A stretch of DNA of 64,000 bases from positions 93,055 to 157,054 of the forward strand of contig JAWWOW010000015.1 of NCBI GenBank assembly GCA_033851265.1, written 5' to 3'. Position numbers and translations under genes: made by a program. This DNA is from JAWWOW01 sp033851265 (GTDB lineage Bacteria > Actinomycetota > Actinomycetes > JAWWOW01). Position 1 is the first letter of the stretch; the number at the start of each line of letters is the position of its first letter. Positions 35,743-43,714 of this stretch are shown here, one piece after another. The notes below the pieces were generated by a model that worked only from the letters and a program-made list of their open reading frames with translations, ran no database searches and was not told where the DNA came from.

Positions 35743-37476
35743 ATGGCAGTTCAGGGCAGGCGGCGAGCGTGGCTCGTCGCGATTCTGGCGGCGGGACTCG
35801 CTGCCGGAACCGGCGCCGGGGGCGCCGCAGCGGCCACCAAGCACGCGTCGGTCGACGTCATCGTCTCGGGCCTCCCGGGCGCCAGTGACCTGGTTGCCCG
35901 CGACGTCGAGGCGGTCGGCGGTCACGTCGTGACGCGTCTCGCTGTCGTCAACGGCGCCACCGCCCGCGTGCCGGCCAACTCGGTAAACCGCCTTCGCCGG
36001 ATGCCGGGTGTCCGTGCGGTGACGAGCAACGGCCGCGTGCACTTCACCGGCGTCGACTCGACGCTTGGCTACGACGTCTCGGGCGACGACGGCTCGCTGT
36101 ACAACATTGGCGAGGTCACAAAGGCGAAGGACGCCTGGAACAAGGGTTGGACCGGCAAGGGCGTCGATGTCGCGTTGATCGACAGCGGCGTTGCCCCCGT
36201 GAAGGGCCTGACGAGCGGGAACGTCCTGCACGGTCCCGATCTGTCCTTCGAGTCGCAGAATGTCGACTTCATCCACACCGACACTTTCGGCCACGGCACG
36301 CACATGGCTTCGATCATCGTCGGCCGCGACCAGCCAAGCACCGGCTCGACGTATGCCAACAACAGCTCGCACAAGTTCAACGGCGTCGCGCCGGACGCCC
36401 GCCTCATCAGCCTCAAGGTTGCGACCAACTCGGGCGCGACCGACGTGTCGCAGGTCATCGCTGCGATCGACTGGGTGGTGGCCAACCGCCGCACCGGCGG
36501 TCTCAACATCCGCGTGCTGAACCTGTCTTTCGGTACCGACTCCACGCAGGATCCGTCAATCGATCCACTCTGCTTCGCGGTCGAGAACGCCTGGCGGGCT
36601 GGCATCGTCGTCGTGGTCGCGAGTGGCAACGACGGCACGAATCGCCAACAGCTGGCCAGCCCGGCCCAGGACCCGCTCGTCATTGCGGTCGGCGCGGACG
36701 ATCCCCAGGGCACCAACGATGTCCGAAACGACACCGTGCCGGCGTTCGCCCAGCGTGGTACGACCACGCGCCACGTGGACGTGATCGCCCCGGGCGTCCA
36801 CGTGCTCGGCGTCCGGGTGCCGGGATCGCGCATCGACAACGACAACCCGCAAGCACGTGTGGGCACTCGGTTCTTCCGGGGCTCAGGAACATCCCAAGCG
36901 GCCGCGGTCGTGTCCGGGCTCTCTGCTCAGTACCTGCAGAAGTACCCGACGGCCACCGCCGACCAGGTCAAGCGCGCCCTCATGGTCTACGCGACCATCC
37001 CGGACTCGGTCCGTGTGATCAACGGCGGCGAGGGCGTTCCTGACATTGACAAGGCGATCTCGTCACTGAAGCCGGCGTGGGCGCAGGCGCCGACCGGCGC
37101 AACCGGCACGGGCACGCTCGAAGCAGCGCGGGGCTCGGCGCACGTCAACGACGGCACGACTGATCTGACCGGCGAGCAGGACATCTTCGGGCATGCCTGG
37201 GACAGCGCTTCGTGGGCGGCCGCCACTGCCGCCGGCACCGCTTGGAGCGGCGGCGACTACAACGGCAACACCTGGACCGGCAACACCTGGTCGGGCAACA
37301 CGTGGACGGGCAACACCTGGTCGGGCAACACCTGGTCGGGCAATACCTGGTCGGGCAATACCTGGTCCGGCAACACGTGGACCGGCAGCGGTTGGTCCGG
37401 CAACACCTGGTCCGGCAACACCTGGACGGGCAACACGTGGAGCACCTCGGTGTTTGCGAGCGCCGAATGGGACTAG
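35743..37476 (+). CDS. secreted S8 (subtilisin-like) serine protease with GNTW repeats
   Basis: A 577-residue subtilase. A signal peptide (RRRAWLVAILAAGLAAGTGAG) and an I9-like propeptide region (SVDVIVSGLPGASDLV) precede the catalytic domain, whose triad is Asp147 (ALIDSGV), His184 (FGHGTHMAS) and Ser384 (GSGTSQAAAV), with the oxyanion Asn in VVVASGNDG. Residues about 500-567 are 12 tandem 5-residue units of the form GNTWS/T, giving a Trp every fifth residue; such Trp arrays may bind cell wall or carbohydrate, but this is not proven. ATG chosen over a TTG three bases upstream. Cytoplasmic export followed by self-processing is expected from the family. Confidence 0.9.
   Translation: MAVQGRRRAWLVAILAAGLAAGTGAGGAAAATKHASVDVIVSGLPGASDLVARDVEAVGGHVVTRLAVVNGATARVPANSVNRLRRMPGVRAVTSNGRVHFTGVDSTLGYDVSGDDGSLYNIGEVTKAKDAWNKGWTGKGVDVALIDSGVAPVKGLTSGNVLHGPDLSFESQNVDFIHTDTFGHGTHMASIIVGRDQPSTGSTYANNSSHKFNGVAPDARLISLKVATNSGATDVSQVIAAIDWVVANRRTGGLNIRVLNLSFGTDSTQDPSIDPLCFAVENAWRAGIVVVVASGNDGTNRQQLASPAQDPLVIAVGADDPQGTNDVRNDTVPAFAQRGTTTRHVDVIAPGVHVLGVRVPGSRIDNDNPQARVGTRFFRGSGTSQAAAVVSGLSAQYLQKYPTATADQVKRALMVYATIPDSVRVINGGEGVPDIDKAISSLKPAWAQAPTGATGTGTLEAARGSAHVNDGTTDLTGEQDIFGHAWDSASWAAATAAGTAWSGGDYNGNTWTGNTWSGNTWTGNTWSGNTWSGNTWSGNTWSGNTWTGSGWSGNTWSGNTWTGNTWSTSVFASAEWD
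37264..37440 (+). repeat. tandem 15-bp coding repeat (GNTW array)
   Basis: About twelve head-to-tail copies of a 15-base unit containing GGCAACACCTGG or a close variant, in frame with the protease. Copies differ mainly at the serine/threonine codon and the wobble base of Thr, consistent with expansion by slippage or unequal exchange. One unit is degenerate (Gly-Ser-Gly-Trp). Confidence 0.9.
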
Positions 37477-37643
37477 AACACGTGCGCGCACGCCCCGGAA
37501 ACACCTGGGCATATCGGGCACCACACCCCGGCAACGGCTGGGCACGCGCAGCCGTCCGACGCCCGGCCGAGGCGGTCCGCCCCTCAGGCTGAGGCCGCAG
37601 CCGGCCGATCATCACCCGGACGACTGTGCCGGGGGTGAGACGC

Positions 37644-40244
37644 GTGGCTAGGCCCCGAGTTCTCGCGCGCTTGCGCTCCGCTCGGCTCGGACGTAACGCA
37701 CCGAGCTCGGCGACCGTCCGCGTGCTCGGCCTCGTCGCCGTCTTGCTTGCCGCCAGTGCCGCCCTCTGGCTGCTCGTCGGCCGCGACGTCGCGAACAGCT
37801 CTGGCGACCGCTGGATGCCGTGGTGGCTGGCCGGCCTGCTTTTCGCGGCTGCCGAGGTCTTCGTGTTGCACGTGCAGGTACGCCGAGAGGCGCGCACCAT
37901 CTCGCTCAGCGACATCCCACTCGTGCTCGCGCTCTACTTCGCCAGCCCGGGTGGTCTCGTCATGGCCCGGGTTGTCCTGCCCCTGTTGATCTTTCTCTTC
38001 GTGCGCCGCCAACCGCTGATCAAGACCTTGTTCAACACCGCGGTGCTGATCACGGAGGGCGTCGTTGCTGTCGTCGCGTTCGGTCTCGTGGTCGGGACGG
38101 CGAACCCGGATGGCCCGATCGGATGGGCCGGCGCGTATGCCGCCGCAGCCGCGGGAGGCATCCTGTCCGCCGGCGCGGTCGCCTTCGTCATCCGGCTGCA
38201 TGAGGACCGCATTGCCGGTGCGGACTTCCTCAGAACAATCGGTGGTGGCGCACTCGTCAGCGCCATCGTCACCACCCCGGCGCTGGTCGCGGTCGAGGCG
38301 CTGCATAGCGAGTCGCGTTCGGTGGGGCTTTTGTTCGTGTGCGGCGTGGTCGTCTTCACCGCCTATCGCGCATATGCGTCGTTGAGCGAGCGGCACCTCA
38401 GCCTCGAGCGGCTTTATCGATTCAGCCAAGTTGTGAGCAGCTCACCCGAGGTGGACGAGGTGCTCGGCAGTGTCTTGACCCAAGCGCGCGAGCTGTTGCG
38501 CGCTGAGAGTGCCGAACTCTCGCTCCTAGCGACCGACAACGAAGGCGGCTTGCGCTTTCGGTCTGACCGGTCGGGGGGCCTCGACCGTCAGCCGCTCGAC
38601 GAGTTGGACACCGCGGACTGGCTGTGGGCTCGCACCATCGACGGTGAAGAGCCACTGGTGCTCCCGCGTGGCTCGCGAGATGTGGCGATTCGTCGCTACC
38701 TCGAGCGTCGCAACTGGCGCGATGCCATCGTCGTACCGCTGCGCGGCGAATCCGGCGTCATTGGCACTCTTGCCGTCGCGGATCGGCTCGGGGACGTGCG
38801 CACATTCGACACTGGCGATGCACAGCTGCTCGGGACCGTCGCCAACCATGCCAGCGTCGCGCTCCAGAACGGACGCTTGCTGCAGCGGTTGCACCACGAG
38901 GCGCTGCACGATGCCCTGACGGGACTCCCCAATCGGGTGCGCTTCCGTCAGGTGCTGGAAGAGACTCTCGCTGCGCGCACACACAACAACGGTGTCGCGG
39001 TGCTCGTACTCGACCTCGATGGGTTCAAGGAGATCAACGACACCTTGGGTCATCAGTACGGCGATCTCGTGCTCACCGAGATCGGTCAACGCATCCGGCG
39101 CACGGCTGGCACCGTCGCGTCTGTCGCGCGACTTGGTGGCGACGAGTTCGCGGTGCTGCTGCCCGATGTTCTTGACGTGCACACCGCGATCGACGCAGCA
39201 CGTCGGCTCGTGCACGCGCTCGAAGAGCCAGTCCACGTCGAAACGATGGACTTGGAAGTGGGCGGGTCGATCGGAATCGCCGTTGCGCCTGAGCACGGCG
39301 ACGACGGCGCCGTGTTGTTGCGACGTGCCGACGTTGCGATGTTCGTCGCCAAGGGTTCGTCCGCGGGTTGGGCTGTCTTCGAACCATCCCTCGACTCGAC
39401 CGCTCCGCACGGTTTGGCGATGCTGGCCGAACTCCGACAGGCACTGCACGACGAAGACCTTCGTGTCTACGTCCAGCCCAAGGCCGTGATGACATCGCGC
39501 GAGATCGAGTCGGTCGAGGCACTGGTCCGATGGCCGCACCGGGAACGCGGTCTCGTGTTCCCGGGTGACTTCATCCCGCTCGCCGAGCGCAGCGGCTTGA
39601 TCCGGCCGTTGACGTCGTTCGTACTGCGAACCTCGGTCGCGGCCGCAGCCGAGTGGGCGCGCGGCGGGCATCCGGTCGGCATCGCAGTGAACCTGTCGCC
39701 GCGGACACTGCTCGATCCCGACCTCACTACCGAGATTGAACAGCTGCTCACCCACCACCGCCTGCGGCCGGACTTGCTCACGCTCGAGATCACCGAGGGT
39801 TCGCTGATGAGCGACGCGACGCGCACGACCACGGCCCTCGCCCGGTTGAACGAACTCGGCGTACGACTGTCGATCGACGACTTCGGAACGGGGTACTCGT
39901 CGCTGTCCTACCTCAAGCGCCTGCCCGTGCAAGAGATCAAGATCGATCGCAGTTTTGTTGCGCAACTGGTGTCGGACGACAACGATGCCGCGATTGTCCG
40001 ATCGGTGATCGACCTCGGGACCAACTTGTTGCTCGACGTCGTCGCGGAGGGTGTCGAAGACGAGGCGACCTGGTTGCGTCTCGCCGAACTCGGCTGCGAC
40101 CTCGCCCAGGGTTATCACCTCGGGCGCCCGATGCCCATCGAGAACTTCGCGGAATGGCTGTCTGCCTACCAACTCTCGCGACAGGTTCCGACACAACCGG
40201 TCCGGTCGATTGGTACACCGGATCGGACCGCTGGTCTCGGGTAA
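37644..40244 (+). CDS. membrane GGDEF-EAL cyclic di-GMP protein with GAF domain
   Basis: An 866-residue protein. An N-terminal sensor of about seven hydrophobic helices (residues about 20-240, including LVAVLLAASAALWLLVG) is followed by a GAF-like domain (about 270-420; LYRFSQVVSSSPEVDEVL ... AIVVPLRGESGVIGTLAVA), a GGDEF domain with intact GGDEF at 498-502, and an EAL domain with EAL at 625-627, DDFGTGYSSL, KIDRSF and AEGVED. Both catalytic sites look intact, so it could make and break c-di-GMP; no RxxD inhibitory site precedes GGDEF. GTG 37644 follows GGGGGTGAG; GTG 37626 is a possible longer start. Confidence 0.92.
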   Translation: MARPRVLARLRSARLGRNAPSSATVRVLGLVAVLLAASAALWLLVGRDVANSSGDRWMPWWLAGLLFAAAEVFVLHVQVRREARTISLSDIPLVLALYFASPGGLVMARVVLPLLIFLFVRRQPLIKTLFNTAVLITEGVVAVVAFGLVVGTANPDGPIGWAGAYAAAAAGGILSAGAVAFVIRLHEDRIAGADFLRTIGGGALVSAIVTTPALVAVEALHSESRSVGLLFVCGVVVFTAYRAYASLSERHLSLERLYRFSQVVSSSPEVDEVLGSVLTQARELLRAESAELSLLATDNEGGLRFRSDRSGGLDRQPLDELDTADWLWARTIDGEEPLVLPRGSRDVAIRRYLERRNWRDAIVVPLRGESGVIGTLAVADRLGDVRTFDTGDAQLLGTVANHASVALQNGRLLQRLHHEALHDALTGLPNRVRFRQVLEETLAARTHNNGVAVLVLDLDGFKEINDTLGHQYGDLVLTEIGQRIRRTAGTVASVARLGGDEFAVLLPDVLDVHTAIDAARRLVHALEEPVHVETMDLEVGGSIGIAVAPEHGDDGAVLLRRADVAMFVAKGSSAGWAVFEPSLDSTAPHGLAMLAELRQALHDEDLRVYVQPKAVMTSREIESVEALVRWPHRERGLVFPGDFIPLAERSGLIRPLTSFVLRTSVAAAAEWARGGHPVGIAVNLSPRTLLDPDLTTEIEQLLTHHRLRPDLLTLEITEGSLMSDATRTTTALARLNELGVRLSIDDFGTGYSSLSYLKRLPVQEIKIDRSFVAQLVSDDNDAAIVRSVIDLGTNLLLDVVAEGVEDEATWLRLAELGCDLAQGYHLGRPMPIENFAEWLSAYQLSRQVPTQPVRSIGTPDRTAGLG

Positions 40245-40259
40245 CCTGTCCCGAGCCTT

Positions 40260-40332
40260 GCCCCCTTAGCTCAGTCGGCAGAGCGTCTCCATGGTAAGGA
40301 GAAGGTCTACGGTTCGATTCCGTAAGGGGGCT
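40260..40332 (+). tRNA. tRNA-Thr (GGT)
   Basis: A 73-base tRNA with acceptor arms GCCCCCT/AGGGGGC, D arm AGCTCAGTCGGCAGAGC, anticodon stem TCTCC/GGAGA around the loop ATGGTAA (anticodon GGT at 40293-40295), and T loop GGTTCGATTCC. CCA is not encoded. A TAACCT hexamer 12 bases upstream may be its -10 element. It heads the tRNA-Thr, tRNA-Met, rpmG cluster common to actinomycetes. Confidence 0.96.
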
Positions 40333-40359
40333 CTCGACCATCACGCGGCCCCACTCCGC

Positions 40360-40436
40360 GGCGGAGTAGCTCAGCCAGGCAGAGCAAGCGGCTCATAATC
40401 GCTGTGTCGCGGGTTCAAATCCCGCCTCCGCTACCA
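40360..40436 (+). tRNA. tRNA-Met (CAT), elongator type
   Basis: A 77-base tRNA including an encoded CCA. Acceptor GGCGGAG/CTCCGCT has a G-U first pair, the D arm is AGCTCAGCCAGGCAGAGC, the anticodon stem encloses CTCATAA with CAT at 40394-40396, and the T loop is GGTTCAAATCC. The stem lacks the three G-C pairs of initiator tRNA. The close likeness to actinomycete elongator tRNA-Met makes tRNA-Ile2 (lysidine) unlikely but not excluded. Confidence 0.93.
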
Positions 40437-40485
40437 CCCCACTACTCTTAGACAGTCACCTGTTCGCAACGAGAGGCACTCCGCT

Positions 40486-40650
40486 GTGGCCGCCACCGAC
40501 GTCCGTCCGAAGATCACCTTGGCCTGCGCTGAGTGCAAGCACCGCAACTACATCACCAAGAAGAATCGCCGCAACGACCCGGATCGTCTCGAGATGAAGA
40601 AGTTCTGCCCGAACTGCGGCAAGCACCAAATCCACCGCGAGACGCGGTAG
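40486..40650 (+). CDS. rpmG: 50S ribosomal protein L33
   Basis: A 54-residue L33. It reads VAATDVRPKITLACAECK with a zinc-ribbon of two CxxC pairs (CAEC and CPNC), so it is the zinc-binding (C+) form. GTG start with GAGAGG about 10 bases upstream. The position directly behind tRNA-Thr and tRNA-Met is the standard actinomycete location. It was too short to stand out by length alone but the sequence is unmistakable. Confidence 0.97.
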   Translation: MAATDVRPKITLACAECKHRNYITKKNRRNDPDRLEMKKFCPNCGKHQIHRETR

Positions 40651-40672
40651 TTCGCAAAGGCTGTGGGGACGC

Positions 40673-41827
40673 GTGACGGACTTCGACCTCGCGCCCTATC
40701 AAGCGGCCGGGCTCTACGACCCCGCTCACGAAGGCGCGGCTGACCGCGCCGAGCTGCTCGCGTTCCTCGTTGAGATCGGCTGCACGATCGAGGAGATGAC
40801 CGCCGCGCACTCCCGCGGTCGACTCTTTGCACTCGCTGGCGATCGGATCATCCGCCCCGACCGCGACCGGTTCACGCTGGCTGAGGTCGCCGCGCAGGTC
40901 GGCGCCGAGGAAGACGTCGTACGCCGCGCGTGGCGCGCCTTCGGCCTGGCGCTGCGCGACCACGGCGATCGGGTTGCGTCCCCCGACGACGTGGATGCGC
41001 TGCGCACCCACGTCGGTCTCGTCGCCTTCTTCGGTGAGGACGCTGCGCTGTCGCTTGCGCGGGTCACGGCGTCGGCGTTGTCGCGACTTGGCGAGGCGCT
41101 TTCCTCCACGGTGCGCACCGCGTCGACCAATCTGGATCTCGATATCCATGAATCCGGCAGCGAGATCACCACGGCGCGTGCTTTCGCTGGTGCCGCGTCG
41201 GCTGTTCCAGCGGCGGGCCGGATGATCGACACGATCTACCGTCACCACATCGAGTCGGCGCGCATGCTGTTCGAGCAGGCGGTTGAGGCGCATCCCGATC
41301 GTCAGATCGCGATGGGCATTGGCTTCGTCGACTTGTGTGACTTCACGGCACTGTCTGGACGTCTCGACTCCGCCAAACTCGCGCACCTGCTGACGCGCTT
41401 TGAAGAGATCGCCACCGAGGTTGCTACCGACTGCGGCAGTCGAGCAGTCAAGTTCATCGGAGACGCGGTCATGTTCGTGGCTCCCAATCCGGTCACGGTC
41501 GTCCACACCGCCGTCAGCCTCATGAACCACCCGGACGCGGGCACCTCGGGTCTGTCTGCCCGTGGTGGCGTTGCGTTCGGTCAGGTCCTTGCACAAGACG
41601 GCGACTTCTTCGGCCCTCCGGTCAACCTGGCATCCCGGCTCTGCTCGGCCGCGAAGCCCGAGACACTGCTGATCGCTGACGACCTTGTCGAGCGCATCGA
41701 CGGGCGCTGGCCGCTCGAGAGCGTCGGAGAGCTCACGTTGCGCGGCATCGATGCACCCGTGCCGGCGTCCGCGTTGCGGATCTGCATGGACGAGACGGCG
41801 GAAGGCGCGCCCGCCGTCGGTTGGTAA
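40673..41827 (+). CDS. class III adenylate cyclase, Rv1264-like
   Basis: A 384-residue cyclase making cAMP from ATP. The N-terminal about 200 residues (ADRAELLAFLVEIGCTIEEM, RDRFTLAEVAAQVGAEEDVV) resemble the autoinhibitory, pH-responsive regulatory domain of Mycobacterium Rv1264. In the catalytic domain both metal-binding Asp are present (FVDLCDF and FIGDAVMF), as are the adenine-selecting Lys (VKFIGD) and Asp (GDFFGPP) and the transition-state Asn and Arg (VNLASR), so an active adenylate cyclase is expected. No membrane segment is seen. GTG start 22 bases behind rpmG. Two CRP-type palindromes in the window are possible targets of its product. Confidence 0.9.
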   Translation: MTDFDLAPYQAAGLYDPAHEGAADRAELLAFLVEIGCTIEEMTAAHSRGRLFALAGDRIIRPDRDRFTLAEVAAQVGAEEDVVRRAWRAFGLALRDHGDRVASPDDVDALRTHVGLVAFFGEDAALSLARVTASALSRLGEALSSTVRTASTNLDLDIHESGSEITTARAFAGAASAVPAAGRMIDTIYRHHIESARMLFEQAVEAHPDRQIAMGIGFVDLCDFTALSGRLDSAKLAHLLTRFEEIATEVATDCGSRAVKFIGDAVMFVAPNPVTVVHTAVSLMNHPDAGTSGLSARGGVAFGQVLAQDGDFFGPPVNLASRLCSAAKPETLLIADDLVERIDGRWPLESVGELTLRGIDAPVPASALRICMDETAEGAPAVGW

Positions 41828-41876
41828 TGTCGCGCGATTCCTTTGGAGCAGTCCGCGACGTGAAGCGAGGAGTTCC

Positions 41877-42329
41877 TTGTCGCTCAACCGCGACTTCATC
41901 GGCCGCGAGTTTGTCGCGCCACGACGTTATGAAGTCGGTCGCGAAAAGATTCGTGAGTTCGTAGCGGCGATTGGCGACGAGAACCCTGTCTACGTCGACC
42001 CTGACGCGGCGAAGGCCTTAGGTCATCCGGACGTCATAGCACCACCGACCTTCGCCATCGTGGTGACCGTCGGCGCAGGCTCGGCGGTGATCTTTGACCC
42101 GGCTCTCGGTCTCGATTACGGGCTCGTCGTACACGGTGAGCAGAAGTTCATTCACCACCGGCCGATACGTCCTGGCGACTCGCTGGCCGCGATGACGCGC
42201 GTCGAGGACATTCGTGACGCCGGGCGCAACGAGTTGATGATAATTGTGACCGAGCTGACTGCAGACGGCGAGCAGGTGTGCACCGCGATCAACACGATCG
42301 TGTCGCGCGGTACAGCCGGGGGAAACTAA
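41877..42329 (+). CDS. MaoC-like dehydratase N-terminal domain protein (HadA-like)
   Basis: A 150-residue FAS1_DH_region/MaoC_dehydrat_N protein: NRDFIGREFVAPRRYEVGRE, then FVAAIGDENPVY and ALGHPDVIAPPTFAIV. Such proteins pair with a catalytic HadB-type partner to dehydrate 3-hydroxyacyl thioesters; in mycobacteria HadAB acts in mycolic acid synthesis, but in most other actinomycetes the locus next to rpmG has no assigned substrate. A TTG start is chosen because it follows GAGGAG by six bases and gives the conserved N-terminus; no ATG or GTG is suitably placed. Ends in a TAATG overlap with the next gene. Confidence 0.85.
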   Translation: MSLNRDFIGREFVAPRRYEVGREKIREFVAAIGDENPVYVDPDAAKALGHPDVIAPPTFAIVVTVGAGSAVIFDPALGLDYGLVVHGEQKFIHHRPIRPGDSLAAMTRVEDIRDAGRNELMIIVTELTADGEQVCTAINTIVSRGTAGGN

Positions 42330-42757
42330 TGGCAGCCAAGGTGAAGTACGCCGACGTACAGGTCGGCACCGTGGTTCCCGAACAGACCTTCACCCTCGAG
42401 CGCGTCAACCTGGTCAAGTACGCAGGTGCGTCCGGCGACTTCAATCCCATTCACTGGAACGAACGTGTCGCTACTTCGGTCGGTCTCCCCAATGTCATCG
42501 CCCATGGGATGTTGACGATGGCCGAGACCGCCAGGGTCGTCACTGATTGGGTGGGAGACCCCGGCGCAGTAGAGGAATACTCCGTGCGCTTCTCCAAGCC
42601 CGTTGTCGTGCCCGACGACGAGCACGGGGCCGACCTTGTTGTCAGCGGTGAAGTTTCCGAAATGCTTGACGACAGCCGGGTCGTCGTGACCATAACCGCG
42701 CGCGTCCAGGGCGAGAAGGTGCTGACCGCAGCGCGAGCAATCGTCCGACTGGCCTAA
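42329..42757 (+). CDS. MaoC family dehydratase (HadB-like)
   Basis: A 142-residue single hot-dog protein with the hydratase-2 motif: YAGASGDFNPIHWNERVA contains the catalytic Asp and His, followed by IAHGMLTMAE. It should supply the active site of the heterodimer with the preceding protein. ATG in a TAATG overlap with its partner; an upstream in-frame extension is only shadow of the neighbour. No HadC-like third gene is present. Confidence 0.9.
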   Translation: MAAKVKYADVQVGTVVPEQTFTLERVNLVKYAGASGDFNPIHWNERVATSVGLPNVIAHGMLTMAETARVVTDWVGDPGAVEEYSVRFSKPVVVPDDEHGADLVVSGEVSEMLDDSRVVVTITARVQGEKVLTAARAIVRLA

Positions 42758-42760
42758 GCC

Positions 42761-43711
42761 GTGACGGTGGACGGCGATCCGCCCGAGCGCGTTCGCGCCC
42801 TTGCCGAGCATCGAGTAACCGCCCGCTCCAACCGCGAGTTCGCCGTCGCCGACTCGCTGCGGGATGAGATCGCTGCCGCAGGTTGGATCGTGCGTGACAC
42901 GCCGGAGGGGTACGAGCTCAGCATCAAGCCGCCGTACGACGTCCTGCCCGACGTTGGCGCAATCCCGTCGCGCGAGGTCGACGCAACGGGTGATCGACGT
43001 GCGACCGTCGCGCTGCTCGTCGACGGATGGCCCGACGACGTGGACGCGTGTCTCGGCGCGTTGCTGACACATCTGCCGGCCGATGTCGGCGTACTCGCGC
43101 TTGACGTTGCTGACGTGGACGGTGCGGGTCGCCGGGTGCACGAGCTGGCGGCAGCGCATCCCGACGTGATGGACGAGCTGCACGTTGTCGAGCCGTCGCG
43201 GTACGGCGCCGCGCGCGCCGCACTGCTCCGCTACGACACGTCGCCGATTCACATCTGGATGGAGACCTCCACCGTCGTCGACGGTGACGTCGTCACACCG
43301 CTCCTCGCCGCTCTGGAGGATCCGACCGTCGTCGGTGCTGGGTGGCGGGGGGTCAACGTCGATCCGGATTGGCACGGATTCCACGACGCGACGCCCGGAC
43401 GAGACGTGGAGGCGCTGCTCGGGTACCTGTTCGCCATGCGAACCGACGCCGCGACTGCCGTTGCCGAAGACCCGGAGTCACCGCTCTCGCGCGCGCGTTT
43501 CTATCGAAACGTCGACCTCGAGCTGTCGTTCTGGTTGCGTGACGCTGGCGGTCGACTTGTCGTGCCCGCAGTCGAGTTACCTGTCCACCAACAACGCCAT
43601 CGCGGCTATCACGACACCGACCCGGCGTATCGCGATCGTGAGTCGAAGCGGAACTACGACAGGTTTCTGGCGCGCTTCCGCGGTCGGGACGACCTGCGGC
43701 TGCACTCCTGA
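42761..43711 (+). CDS. CysRS-tail-like N-terminus fused to a glycosyltransferase-like domain
   Basis: A 316-residue protein. Residues about 12-50 (VTARSNREFAVADSLRDEIA, then RDTPEGYEL) read like the C-terminal helical end of cysteinyl-tRNA synthetase, without its catalytic domain. From about residue 80 (VALLVDGWPDDVDACLGALL) the pattern resembles a GT-A family 2 glycosyltransferase: repeated beta-alpha units, a central IWMETSTVVDGD where a DxD would be, and LELSFWLRDAGGRLVVPAVE near the ED position. No signal peptide or membrane helix. Function unknown. GTG start three bases behind the HadB-like gene, so likely the same operon; its end meets the convergent L,D-transpeptidase gene. Confidence 0.7.
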   Translation: MTVDGDPPERVRALAEHRVTARSNREFAVADSLRDEIAAAGWIVRDTPEGYELSIKPPYDVLPDVGAIPSREVDATGDRRATVALLVDGWPDDVDACLGALLTHLPADVGVLALDVADVDGAGRRVHELAAAHPDVMDELHVVEPSRYGAARAALLRYDTSPIHIWMETSTVVDGDVVTPLLAALEDPTVVGAGWRGVNVDPDWHGFHDATPGRDVEALLGYLFAMRTDAATAVAEDPESPLSRARFYRNVDLELSFWLRDAGGRLVVPAVELPVHQQRHRGYHDTDPAYRDRESKRNYDRFLARFRGRDDLRLHS

Positions 43712-43714
43712 TAG

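Noticed and set aside
37264..37440. Regular short repeats that could suggest a CRISPR array
   Set aside because: The 15-base units are contiguous, without spacers, and are in frame inside the protease gene.
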